The position numbers and the translations under genes are program-made. Of a stretch of DNA of 22,229 nucleotides, positions 1 to 10,698 are shown piece by piece. The first letter of the stretch is position 1. Each line of letters begins with the position of its first letter. The stretch spans positions 1 through 22,229 of the forward strand of contig JABVXU010000759.1 of NCBI GenBank assembly GCA_013365365.1, in the 5' to 3' direction. This DNA comes from Cruorifilaria tuberocauda. Lineage: Eukaryota; Nematoda; Chromadorea; Rhabditida; Onchocercidae. The notes under the pieces were generated by a model. It was given only the letters and a program-made list of their open reading frames with translations. It ran no database searches and was not told the origin of the DNA.

Positions 1-261
1 ATTCTTGAATTCAACATCACACCTATAGAATTGAGAAGCTGATAAAATGAGCAAGTTTTCCGGATACTTATTGGATCAATCGATTTAATTGATCGAAATG
101 AAATTTAGGAATTATCACTTACAGCATATTTTATTTCTTGAATTCTTGAATTCAAGATCACACCTATAGAATTGAGAAGCTGATAAAATGAGCAAGTTTT
201 CCGGATACTTATTGGATCAATCGATTTAATTGATCGAAATGAAATTTAGGAATTATCACTT
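1..261. repeat. 141-bp tandem duplication, two copies
   Basis: Bases 1-120 recur almost unchanged at 142-261. The only clear difference is near the start (attcaacatc versus attcaagatc), and a 21-base AT-rich linker separates the copies. The unit contains an inverted repeat, GATCAAT...ATTGATC with a 7-base spacer. The first copy starts at the window edge, so the array may continue to the left. The high identity suggests a recent duplication. No coding potential is seen. Confidence 0.93.
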
Positions 262-1150
262 CCTTGATCTCTCAATCTGAAAATTCACGAAATTGTTGAC
301 CTGTTAAATATCAAAAGCTTTCCGATATGATATTTTCAATCAACGCTTTCAAATTTGCCATTGTTTTAATTTGTATATCAATCACCTGTATATATTTCAA
401 CCTTCATCAATGTCCTCATTTTTTTTTTTTACCTGAATAATGTGAAATTTCATATCGTTAAATTAAATCACTCAATTAATAATTCATGAAATCAAATTAA
501 TATTTTGAAAAAAAAAATTAACACTTTTTAACTATTACTGATTAGTTATACAAATTAATGATATGCTGAAATTTGTTTAAAGTACAAATATCGTTTAAAA
601 ATCATTTGTTATTTAAAATGCAAAAAAATTTTAAGTAATTAAGTAATCAAGTATTATTAAGTAATTCACAAAAAAAAAATAAGAATCTTTCAAAATGCAA
701 CGTTAACTTTTATTAAAAGTACAAAAATACAAACTTAACTTTTATTATTAAAGTAATAAAAGTAATAAAATTTTTTGTAAAAAAATTAAACTATTAAATA
801 ATTTGCAAAAAAAAAATACTTCATAAAAATATAAACTTAACTTTTAATAAATATCGCAGAAAAAAAAATTTGATAAATAAAATAGTTCGATAAATAATAA
901 ACAATAAATTCATTACCACTATCATCAATAGAGTGGAAAAATAGGTTTGTCTTGAAATTAATTGTTTATTTGAAATTAATTAATTTGTTGATAAAATAAC
1001 AGGTTCGGTTTGACGAAAAAAAAATGGACAAATAAAACAGTTCGGGATAAAATGGTTTTCTTAAAATAGGTATATATTTTCTTGAGATATGTTTTTATTG
1101 CAAGGAATAAAAAAAAAGATGATAAAATTCATTAAATTATCAGCAATCTA
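262..1150. other. AT-rich intergenic DNA, no gene seen
   Basis: This stretch consists of poly-A and poly-T runs, short AATTA/TTAAT blocks and stop codons in all frames. I saw no plausible exon (an open frame flanked by splice signals with recognisable protein), no RNA gene and no convincing long repeat. It appears to be ordinary intergenic background. Confidence 0.6.
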
Positions 1151-1151
1151 A

Positions 1152-1470
1152 ATCTTATCAATAAATATAGACTGATGATAAAAATTACAGTATTCCTTAA
1201 ATGTTATCAATATATCTTAAGTGTTATCAGTAAATAAATACTGATTATAAAAAATTATAACATTTCTTAAATCTTATCAACAAATATAGACTGATGATAA
1301 AAATTACAGTATTCCTTAAATGTTATCAATATATCTTAAGTGATATCAGTAAATATATACTGATTATAAGAAATTATAACATTATCAATGAATATAAACT
1401 AGTGATAAAAATTATAATATTCCTTAAATGTTATCAATAAATATCAATTAATGATAAATATCACAAATCT
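1152..1470. repeat. Tandem repeat, period about 119 bp, 2.5 copies
   Basis: The block beginning atcttatcaataaatatag at 1152 recurs at 1271, 119 bases later, with few changes. A shorter third part follows from about 1379. Each unit contains sub-blocks of the type 'tatcaataaatata...ctgat(g/t)ata', so an older repeat of roughly 55-60 bp probably underlies it. Noncoding. Confidence 0.85.
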
Positions 1471-1910
1471 ATTAAATCCTAATCAAACTGATATTAATCA
1501 AAATCCTGATCGATCAGGAAATTGAGAGAGAGCAAAAAAAAAAAAAGCAATCGTTCAGAAAATTCATCTTTAAATTAAAATTACAAAAGAAAAGAAAATA
1601 TCAAATCATTTGTAATTGATAATTATCATAGAAAAAAAATTTTATCACTATCATTATCACTTCAATCTATTGAAATTAACTGAGAATTACAATAACAATT
1701 ACTAAATTATCAACAATTTGAAATTAGTAAATAGTAATTTGAAAGTATTTAAAAATTGTAAATATATGTTAGTGATAATAATTTTTTTTTTCTAAATTTA
1801 AAATATCAATTAAAAATTTATCATTTCAATAGAATAATACAAAGCATCATCATACAGTTCTGTGTAATAGAAATGTTACTATCGATATGAACTGTTTTAT
1901 TATTATTATT

Positions 1911-2015
1911 GATAGTTATCGCTGTTATCATTTCGAGAACTGTTTATCATTATTGACAATTATCGCTGTTATCATTTCGAGAACTGTTTATCATTATTGA
2001 CAATTATCGCTGTTA
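1911..2015. repeat. 44-bp tandem repeat, about 2.4 copies
   Basis: The phrase 'gctgtta' starts at 1921, 1965 and 2009, giving an exact 44-base period. Each complete unit runs through atcatttcgagaactg and a gacaattatc block. The two full copies are almost identical. Noncoding minisatellite. Confidence 0.9.
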
Positions 2016-2289
2016 ACCCACACCTAAATATGTCTATATTTTATCAATCATCTTTATCATTATTTCTCGTATTTCTCGAAGATATCAAATATTGATTTGA
2101 TGTTCTCGAAAGATTACAATGGCAAATATGCAAAGTGCCAAATTACAAATTACTAAATGATCAACAATTAGGAAAGTGATAAATATATCAATGATATAAT
2201 TAACTTTAAAAATATGTATTATTATTAGAAGAGTAATTAGAGTAATTGCAACTTCTGTACGATAGTGAATAAGTAAGTTCTTAAGTATA

Positions 2290-2712
2290 GTAATATCTAA
2301 GTAATGAAAGTTAGTAATAAGTGAGTAATATCTAACGTAACTAATAAAAGTAAGTATTAAGTGAGTAATATCTAAGTAATGAAAGTAAGTAATAAGTAAG
2401 TAATATCTAACGTAAGTAATAAAAGTATTAAGTGAGTAATATCTAAGTAATGAAAGTAAGTAATAAGTAAGTAATATCTAACGTAAGTAATAAAAGTATT
2501 CAGTGAGTAATATCTAACGTAACTAATAAAAGTAATAAGTGAGTAATATCTAAGTAATGAAAGTAAGTAATAAGTAAGTAATATCTAACGTAAGTAATAA
2601 AAGTAAGTAATAAGTGAGTAATATCTAACGTAAGTAATAAAAGTAAGTAATAAGTGAGTAATATCTAACATAAGTAATAAAAGTAATAAATGAGTAATAA
2701 AAGAGTTAAGTA
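2290..2712. repeat. GTAA-rich minisatellite, period about 35-36 bp
   Basis: About a dozen imperfect units are built from 'gtaatatctaa' followed by (a)gtaatgaaagtaagtaata or cgtaagtaataaaagta. Two unit types of about 35 and 36 bases alternate over much of the array, so it is a higher-order repeat. The plus strand is dense in GTAAGT words, which resemble splice donors, but no exon lies nearby. Stop codons are frequent and there is no coding potential. Confidence 0.9.
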
Positions 2713-4070
2713 AGCATTTTAGCATATCGATTTATTTACCATATTTTTGTTTGTTTGTTTATTTTGATTCTTATTTAGTTATCTTTTACCTAATCTTGTT
2801 TATTTTTGCATATGTTTATTTATATTACTGTTTATCAGTAATTTTTTTTCGCATCATTCTTCGTTATCAGAATTAGTGAATTCATTAAAAGTAAACAGGT
2901 AGTCACCTATTTTGACCTTTCATGATACTTCCTTCTAAAGTTCGATTATTTGATTCATCAGACCAACATAATGATAATATGAAATGATAGTAATAATGAT
3001 AAGAGCGATAAAAAGAGGCGTAATTTTAATTTTAATTAATTTTAATCGATTATCAATATTTACCGGAAAATTTCTCCGTCATTCTGGGAATTACTTAATA
3101 ACTATCAGCAGTATATTATCCATCAATGAGCAGTATGAATTACAGTAATTTAAAATTTTTAAACTCTAAAAAGTTAATTTCATTAAAATCTTTGATTATT
3201 TTAAATTTTAACTAACGAAATTTCGAACAAAATTCTTCACTTATCACTTTGCTATTACCTTATTAAAAGACTTATAGTAATTACTTCTGTATATGAAAAA
3301 AAACCAAAATTCTTTACTTATCACTTTGCTATTACTTTATTAGAAGAAATTGAAAAATAAAATAAAGTAAATCTATTCTTATAATAATTACCTGCATAAT
3401 TAAAAAAAGAGATGTAATTTTAAAATTTTAATTTGATTTTCAAATTATTAAAATTTCCCAAATAATCGATAGTATCTGCCGACGGTCATTTGATTAAAAT
3501 TTCAATTTATGATAAATCAATGATTGGAAGGTAATTATTCAAATTTGTTAATTTCTATATTAATTAGATATTTGATAATTAATATTTTTTAATACTTTAG
3601 AAATTAAAAAATTTTTTTCTAAAAATAAATAGACAATCAAAAAAAAACAAATTGATCCATCTTCAATCAATTATTTTCGTTTACTCTCAACAATTAAAAT
3701 GAAAAATAATTATACAAATATATAGATAATTTGTCAAGAATAACTTAAGAATAGTTTAGCCTCATTCTGACCTCATTTTGACCTGATTTTGACCTCATTT
3801 CATTCACATTTATTATATATATTGATATTATTTGAGGATTCTTGACATTATTTCCCGATATTCACAAATTAATTTGAAAATAATTCCATTAAGAATGACT
3901 AACTATATCTTCTTTGAATGAAAGAATTCATTTTTTTTTTTGAAATATTAAAATTTTGATAATTGTCGGAATTTTTTTTTTTAATTGAAAAATATGAAAA
4001 GAATTTTAAAGTAGAAGAATGGATAATAGATATTGAATGCAAATTTCAAAATTTTCAGAAGATCAATTTC
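2713..4070. other. AT-rich intergenic DNA with two small direct repeats
   Basis: No gene is visible. A 38-base direct repeat lies at 3228-3265 and 3305-3342 (offset 77, two mismatches by eye). An 11-base tandem repeat of the type cctcattttga occupies 3760-3800 in about 3.7 copies. The remainder is homopolymer runs and AATT/TTAA blocks. Confidence 0.65.
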
Positions 4071-4284
4071 TTTTTTCATTTCTGATTTGAAACTTGATCG
4101 ATTCCTATGATATACTTATGATTTAGCTAATAACAAAGATCATTACTTCCTTAACATGGAATTAAAGATCATGAAATTGATAAAGTTGATCTTTTTTCAT
4201 TTCTGATTTGAAACTTGATCAATTCCGATGATACACTTATGATTTAGCTAATAACAAAGATCATTACTTCCTTAACATGGAATT
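4071..4284. repeat. 121-bp duplication, two copies
   Basis: The block from ttttttcatttctgatttga at 4071 through cttaacatggaatt (about 4163) recurs 121 bases later at 4192-4284. There are only a few substitutions (gattcctatgatata versus aattccgatgataca). It lies immediately left of the GC-richer island at 4301. Noncoding. Confidence 0.9.
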
Positions 4285-4439
4285 GATAGACAAAATCTTA
4301 AATCATAAATCAAAAAAAAAAAAACTTGAATCGAGGAAGTGTATGAATGGTGTAATGGGTGCTCACGCGCTATCGCTAGTGTTTGGCGGGTTCGATTCCG
4401 CAAGTGAAACAGACAATGATGTGCTTATAGTTCAGCTTA

Positions 4440-4453
4440 GTCCAAATTTGGAC
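4440..4453. repeat. Perfect 14-bp palindrome
   Basis: GTCCAAATTTGGAC equals its own reverse complement. It lies about 40 bases after the B-box-like word inside the GC-richer island. It could be a protein-binding site or a chance palindrome. Confidence 0.6.
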
Positions 4454-4802
4454 GGTGTTGATAATGAATTCGCCCCTATCTGAGTCTTTTCATCGTTAAA
4501 TTATTGCGGGATAGGTGGAATTAATGGCTAGAAAGTAGTGATTGTAGTGATAAGATGACCTTTGGGACCTTTAGAGAATTCCTGTCAAGCGAACTTTTAC
4601 AAGAATCGCGACGATGATAGTAGATGTTATCAGTGGTTGAGTGGTTTTTGAATTTCGCTTGCACATTGCTTCCGCATAACCTCCCTAAGGTCTTCTCAAT
4701 TTACTGAGAACTCCCGGGAATGCATCCCGTGATTGTTACTTCTTCCATAGCAGCAGCGGCGAAATAACCAAAACTAGATACGCGCACTAACATTGAGAAA
4801 TA

Positions 4803-4844
4803 AGGCCGCGTTTTGTTAGCGACTAGTAGTCGCAGGCCGCGTTT
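4803..4844. repeat. Hairpin flanked by direct repeats
   Basis: The word aggccgcgttt occurs at 4803-4813 and again at 4834-4844. Between them GCGACT-AGT-AGTCGC (4819-4833) forms a 6-bp stem with a 3-base loop. This is unusual composition for the region and could be the structured 3' part of a small RNA or element. Confidence 0.65.
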
Positions 4845-5210
4845 AAGTCATCCATGATCGCTTCCGTCGATTTCGTTTTTTAGTTTATGATTGAGATGGT
4901 GGGATTATATTTAAACGATATGTCAATCTGTAGTCAAAGGTCATGTCATCACAATTTCAATTTTTTTAACTGCTAATTAATTAAAATGGCAGAAATAATT
5001 AAGAATGAATGTATTGATTGAAACTAAGGATATTCGGGAACTAGGGATATTCGGGAGTTTTTATCGAGGTATTTTGAATAATTTCTCATAATCATATATT
5101 TTGTATTTATAAAATTATGTTAAAAAATTCAATGTATAATGAATAATACAGAAATTAAAGTTTGCAGGAAATTTGTTGAATACATTAAGGATTAAACTGT
5201 GAAAGTATAA

Positions 5211-5220
5211 TTTTCAACAG
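5211..5220 (+). promoter_or_regulatory. Probable spliced-leader acceptor of WD40 paralog 1
   Basis: The sequence ttttcaacag ends 16 bases before the ATG at 5237 and no 5' coding exon is evident upstream. In nematodes this arrangement usually marks trans-splicing of a spliced leader. An alternative acceptor (tttgcag) ends at 5167. Inference from sequence only. Confidence 0.5.
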
Positions 5221-5236
5221 ACAATTATTGGTGTTA

Positions 5237-8200
5237 ATGTTTTACGGTTTTGGACAAATGGTTGCAATGCCATCAGGAAATCCTTCAACAATTACATCTA
5301 GTATGACTAATGCACAACAAGCATTGCAACAACAAATAACGACAAATCACCAAATTGCTAGTACAACTACTACATGTTAGTAATATCATCAGCATTATTT
5401 TCCTTGCATTTATCGTTTGTTAGTATATCATCAATATGTGTTTTATTAGAATTATTTTCTTGCATTTACTATTTCCAAACAATTTTGAAATGAATTTTGT
5501 TGTCTTTAAGATAGGATCATGAATTAAATTGAATTAGAAAACAATATCATTGTTGTTTTAAATTCTGCAATGTTGATGATATTGATGATAAGAAAATGTA
5601 TTCTACTTCGTGTTTTTGCTTCTAATCAAACGAAGTGAAATATCGAAAAATCTAGATATCAGCGAAATTAGCTGCATATGCAACAGTGCATGAATTACTG
5701 GAATAACTTCTGTATATTGCTTGTAATATCTAGTTATCGATAGAAGACCTTTTAATTAACACAAGAAATTTAGATCACTAGAAAGAAAATTTTTTTAAAT
5801 CAGATGTTTTGTAAAGTTTTATTATTTTGTTTGTAAAGCTAGCTACAAATAATTTTACTGTAAATAAGTTCGTATCTTGGTGATTAGGATGTTGATATTA
5901 CTGAAATTAGACAATCGTAACGAAGTGTATCACTTCTATTTTTCAGCAGTACCAACAAATACCGGTATATCTCGGCCGTCAGGACCAAGTAGTATCGAAA
6001 GTGCTCCTCCTCCAACGCCAACGATTGCAGCACCAGCTCCTCCTGCACCACCGAAACGTCGTCAGATTTATCGTTTTACCTCAAATCGACCACTTTTTGC
6101 GGCCGGTTGGTCCAATAAAACTGATTCAGAGGGTCGTTGGCGGATTGCTGTCGGCAGTGTTGTGGAAGATAAACCTCACAATAATAGGGTTCGTTTGAAT
6201 TAAATTTTACTATTTCTTTACTAGAGCATTGGTAGTGTTTAAATTTCGTTTTATACTGTAAGAATTTTTGCGATGATATTAACATTGAAATAAATAAATA
6301 TTAACCTGAAAGATTACGATAAAATAGATTTTAGGTAAGTTAGGTATAGCGTTTCGAGGTACTGTAAATTTACTATAGGACTTTGTTATCATGCTGTCAT
6401 CAAAATAAAGACTATGAAAGTAAGGACGGGATAGCAAATAATATTAAAAATGAAGATGAGCAGAAAAATAATGAAATTTCGAAATAGAGAAGATGGACGG
6501 AAAGAATCATTTTTTGAATCACATTTTTATGGTGAGGATATTAGAGGTGAAACGTCAAAACATCTGATCGAAAATCTTGATCGGCTGTAAAATCTCATGT
6601 TTATATGTTTTCACTTATGAATTTATTAGGTTAGCAAATCATAAATTTGTGCATACTTAAGAATGAAACCTGAGAATTGAGTCGTAAAATTATCTTCTTT
6701 ATTTTGTGTTAATTAGATTGAGCGGGAGTTTGGTACTTATAAACTTAGATATATAACTCATGTTACTTCAATAAATTTCTTATTCTCTTCTGTATTAATA
6801 TCTCTTTTCAAATGTAACTGATCTGTTTTTATGCAAGCGTTTTCAGTTACATAACTTTTCAATATTTGCTTTCATTTTTACCTTTACCACCTGCAGGTAT
6901 CAATTATACAGTTGGATGATCAACAAGGTGAGCTTGTGGAGAGATTTTCATTCGAGCATACTTTCCCTCCGAACTGTATTCAATGGATTCCAGATATGGT
7001 CGGTATCAGTTTGAAGTTAATATTTCTGCAGATTTGCATTTATCGAAACAAAACCTAATTATCTTTTTGCAGATGGATTCCTATCCTGATCTATTGGCAA
7101 CCAGTGGAGAATGTTTGAAAATTTATCGAGTGGAACCAAATTCTGTAATGATGGAATGCATCCTAAATAATGTATGTTGTTACATTGTATAGCGGTCCGA
7201 ATATTTCCTACCTTTTTCCAATAACACTGATGTAGCTAGATTTCATTGTATTAAGAGTTTTTTCAGTAAAATACGAAATATTTGAGGTTATGTAGTTTAA
7301 ATTATAGAAACAAGCATCAAATTATTCTGGACCACTAACAAATTTTGATTGGAATGATGTTGACCCAACTCTAATTGGTACTTCTTCAATCGATATGAGT
7401 TGCACCATATGGCAGCTTGAGGTGAGATTTGAAAAAAAATTTTAGTATAAATTTTATTTTGATTTAATTCCCTATCAAACTATTCAGTATGCTGCTGATT
7501 CAGTTATGTTTCATATTTTATAATAAATTCCATTATATGTGAACTGGTTCTTGGTAGAATCTCTTGAGATTATACCAAGAAGATTGTGGTTCTTCGTGGA
7601 TATTAGGTCGGGATGATTGTCCGGAAGTCCATAACGGGATTACATAAATAAGTCCAAAGGTAAACTTGTTCTTTTCTGTATCGATAACTTACATATTGCT
7701 TATTTGCTCTCGATGATCTTTTGTATAATAACTATTTTCAGACGGGACAGGCACTCGCTCAAACTAAAAAAACTAATGGCAGTGTCAAAACGCAATTGAT
7801 AGCTCATGACAAGCCAGTGCACGATATTAAATTTTCGCGGATAAATCGTGGACGGGATAATTTCGCTACTGTTGGTATGTGATTAAAATCATAGTCTTTT
7901 AATTACTATTGAAGAATAATTTAATTCTCTTTGTTGTTATTAACTGCTGAATTCCGGAAGATTTCTGTGTCTGCACAGAGAACATAAAGAAATTATTGTG
8001 TAGAAATTTGGGTCCATATAAGTTAAAAGTGTTTTTAAAAGGAAACTTCCTAATTAAACAGTAATTTCAAGCGTTATACAAAAGAATTACAACAGGTGCG
8101 GATGGAAGTGCTCGTTTATTTGATTTACGAAATTTGCAACACTCTACGATAGTTTATGAAGATCCCTTACGTTCACCACTAATGAGGCTAGCATGGAACA

Positions 8201-9489
8201 AACAAGAGAGTCACTACTTAGCTACTTTTGCACAGGATTCTGCTGAGGTATGATAATCAATTTGTTCTTCATTCATTTATGGTTAGCTCTTTGAAGAAGT
8301 TAGCTAAATGAGCTTCGGAGCTCCATCATCATCTGTAAGATGTCAACTAATGCTACTGAGTCAATTGAGGCAGATTTTATAATCTTTAAGGCTTTCAAAA
8401 GCTGAAAAATAATATGGTGTTAAATAAGTACTGGCATGCAAACTGTCAACCTAATCAGTGTTAAAATTTTGCGTAACTAACAATTACGGATTGTGTCTAA
8501 ATATTATTTCAGGTTGATATTTATATGTTACGTCTTTTGCAGGTAGTGATAGTGGATATAAGGGTGCCGTGCAATCCTCTTGCCCGGCTTCATAATCATC
8601 GAGCTTGTGTAAACGGCGTCGCTTGGGCTCCACATTCTTCATGTCATATATGCACTGCCGGTAGTTTCAATATATTTTAAATATATTAATTTTCAAATTA
8701 TCAATTTAATCATATTTAAAAAGCAGTTTCAAATGTTTTAAAGCCTGGATATCCGTAATGTTTATACGAACTGCTATCCTATCAAGAAATATTTTGCTTG
8801 ATTTAGGAGATGATCGTCAAGCCTTAATTTGGGACATCTCTCCTATGCCGAGACCAGTCGAAGATCCAATATTAGCCTATCAAGCTGAAGGAGAGGTGAT
8901 TTTTGCTGATACAATAAATAAATTTAAGCTTTATGCAAGCAATTTTCTTTTATTTTTAATGTTTTAATTTCCTTTAAATCTTGATCGGTTGAGCTTATAA
9001 GAAACAGTTTATTATTCGTAAGAGACTTTAAGATATTTATTGATGAAACTCGAAATACTTTCAGAACTATCGTTTAGTAAATTTTATTGCCATTAGAATG
9101 CTTTGTATAGAGAGAAAGCTAAAGAACTAGAACTTCATTTATTAAGTAACTTCAAGGCTAATAAACCACATTAAGTAATTTATCTGAGAGAAATTTCACG
9201 AAATTAACTATGCTATATTTGTGAATTTGTATATCTTAAAATTTTATTTTATTATAATAGCCAAAATGACGTGATGGCTTCCTTGAATATCCAAAACATC
9301 CCCAATATAATTTATCGGCTAGGTTTGTGCAATAACTACTTTGAAATTATGTTCTATGCTGATAATTCTTGTCGCCATTTACATTGAAATTAGTTGTTTT
9401 TTCAGGTTAACCAAGTACATTGGTCAGCTTCTCAAATAGATTGGATTTGTATTTGTTTTGGAAAATGTTTGGAAATTCTTCGAGTCTGA
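5237..9489 (+). CDS. DCAF7/WDR68-family WD40 protein, divergent paralog 1
   Basis: WD40 beta-propeller of the DCAF7/WDR68/AN11/TTG1 family (SWAN proteins in C. elegans). These are scaffolds for kinases such as DYRK1/HIPK and substrate receptors of CUL4-DDB1 ligases. Coding exons: 5237-5375, 5947-6188, 6897-6998, 7073-7171, 7308-7421, 7742-7874, 8096-8247, 8543-8660, 8807-8895, 9406-9489. They join in frame to 423 aa, against 342 for human DCAF7. Residues 1 to about 85 are an added Gln-, Thr- and Pro-rich tail (APAPPAPP near 75-82). The propeller follows, with FDWN (207-210), [32 protein letters not shown] (278-288), [22 protein letters not shown] (372-377) and CLEILRV at the C-terminus. The tail is joined through a T|CA split codon, and the acceptor is a CAGCAG tandem. 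Exon 3 needs a weak donor, ATG|GTCGGT. An open frame from 5877 reads into exon 2, so an alternative start is possible. The propeller assignment is firm; the tail and exon 1 are less so. Confidence 0.88.
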
Positions 9490-9895
9490 AAATTTCTCGA
9501 TTTTGAAATAGGGACTAATTTTTTGAGTGATTTAAAATTTATTATCCTCTGCTGTTCTGTTTTAAACTTTCTCTTAATTGTTGATGATCTTTCTCATTTT
9601 TTCCACTTATTAATCAAGTCTGTAACATTTCTGTACAATTGATTTCTGAACTTTCTTCGTACGAGATATCATTTTATTCCTTGAATGATTACCTATCAAA
9701 GAAAAGAGAAAAAAATATTGATAAAAAGATGAAGAATCTTCGAATTCCTGATGGTTATCTTTTTTATTTTCACTTATGATTTTTTAATTTGTAACTGCTT
9801 TTGGTTCATTTTGCTGTTCTTTCGAATCAGTTGGTTAATGAATGCAATATTATTATTGTTCGGATTTGACATTATATGTATATATTTTAATAATT

Positions 9896-9901
9896 AATAA
9901 A
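9896..9901 (+). terminator. Candidate poly(A) signal of WD40 paralog 1
   Basis: AATAAA lies 407 bases after the TGA stop at 9489. The interval holds no coding exon and reads as AT-rich 3' UTR. It is the most convincing hexamer before the next gene, though variant signals closer to the stop cannot be excluded. Confidence 0.4.
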
Positions 9902-10650
9902 GTTATGTCGTAAACCTGTTATTGTTCTAATATCTATCATTTAACTTACATTATGTTTATAACAACTATTTGATGGAGAGAAATAGTAGTTAATTCACCT
10001 CAAATAAAAAAAAATCTCTATATGGAAAATCGTTCAGATTATTTAAATATTTCGAAGACTAATCATATAAAAACATTAAGAATTAGTGTGAATCATAGTA
10101 GGAGTACTCCGTAGGGTAGAATGCTGACGATTCTGGATTTACTACTTTTATTGCAGTTCTTGCTAATTTATTGTTTCTATATCTTATTTTTCATAAGGAA
10201 GGCAATAGATTGTATATATGCTGTAAAATTGATGATAATAATCTCAATAATTTATTTTCTTTCTTCAAAATATATTTATTTATTGATACTTTTCCATGCT
10301 TAACACTTCGGAGTTTTCAAATTTAAATACTTATGCATAATTTATTTTAAAAAGTAAAGTTTTTTTTTATCCATTGACTTCCCGTTTCTTGTTTATTTGT
10401 TTACAATTTGAATAGTTATTTAAAATCATCTGAAATGATTTATCTAAATTTCTTGCTTTCATTTTAATTTACTTCTGTACAGTTTCTATGAATTTGTAAA
10501 CATTCATCGGTAAACAAGGAACATATTAGTCATTAATTGAGTAAATATCGAAAGTTACAGTTTTTCTGTTATCTCCAGTTCTATTTTAAGCTATGTTATT
10601 GTTAAGTTTCTTTAAGTTTTATTTTAATGTTTCTAATGTAATGTTGATGT
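9902..10650. other. Intergenic region between the two WD40 paralogs
   Basis: AT-rich DNA between the probable 3' end of paralog 1 and the acceptor of paralog 2. A 60-codon frame at 10121-10303 encodes only Leu/Ile/Phe-rich sequence of the kind AT-rich DNA gives by chance, and it has no splice or family support. No repeat or RNA gene was recognised. Confidence 0.55.
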
Positions 10651-10652
10651 TT

Positions 10653-10661
10653 GTATTGCAG
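10653..10661 (+). promoter_or_regulatory. Probable spliced-leader acceptor of WD40 paralog 2
   Basis: The sequence gtattgcag ends at 10661, 37 bases before the first in-frame ATG at 10699. No upstream coding exon was found. This fits a trans-spliced nematode mRNA with a short 5' leader; a cis-splice from a noncoding exon would look the same. Confidence 0.5.
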
Positions 10662-10698
10662 CAAGGCAGAATTGTTCATAATTTGGGTATTAAGTTTG

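Larger units (their letters stand above)
4301..4892. mobile_element. Possible SINE/MITE-like island with tRNA-like boxes
   Basis: This block of about 590 bases is visibly richer in G and C than everything around it. It contains an A-box-like word (ggtgtaatgggtgc, 4349-4362), a B-box match GGTTCGATTCC (4389-4399) and a T6 run (4876-4881) that could end pol III transcription. A T-arm with this B box does not pair properly, so it is not a functional tRNA. The edges carry a degenerate inverted repeat: AATCATAAATCAAAAAA at 4301-4317 against the reverse complement of 4876-4892, 15 of 17 matching. Inside are a perfect 14-base palindrome (4440-4453) and a hairpin at 4819-4833 flanked by two aggccgcgttt repeats. 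An open frame of 68 codons at 4277-4483 looks accidental. A SINE, a MITE or a noncoding RNA gene are all possible; the family is not recognised. Confidence 0.4.

Noticed and set aside
4341..4405. A tRNA gene, suggested by A-box and B-box words
   Set aside because: With the loop placed at TTCGATT the T-stem gives only two pairs before G-G and C-C mismatches, the D-stem is poor, and no 7-bp acceptor stem closes it. At best it is a tRNA-derived relic.
4277..4483. A 68-codon open frame as a small protein gene
   Set aside because: It starts inside a 121-bp duplication, crosses a poly-A run and covers the tRNA-like boxes. No splice, family or composition evidence supports it.
6001..6198. Second plus-strand frame within exon 2 of paralog 1
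   Set aside because: It overlaps the exon in another frame and encodes Leu/Gln-rich noise. The family match is in the other frame.
6076..6285. Minus-strand frame opposite exon 2 of WD40 paralog 1
   Set aside because: It is the antisense shadow of a well-supported exon; its sequence resembles nothing and lacks splice support.
10121..10303. A hydrophobic 60-codon plus-strand frame between the WD40 genes
   Set aside because: Leu/Ile/Phe/Tyr-rich translation is what AT-rich DNA yields by chance; there are no supporting signals.
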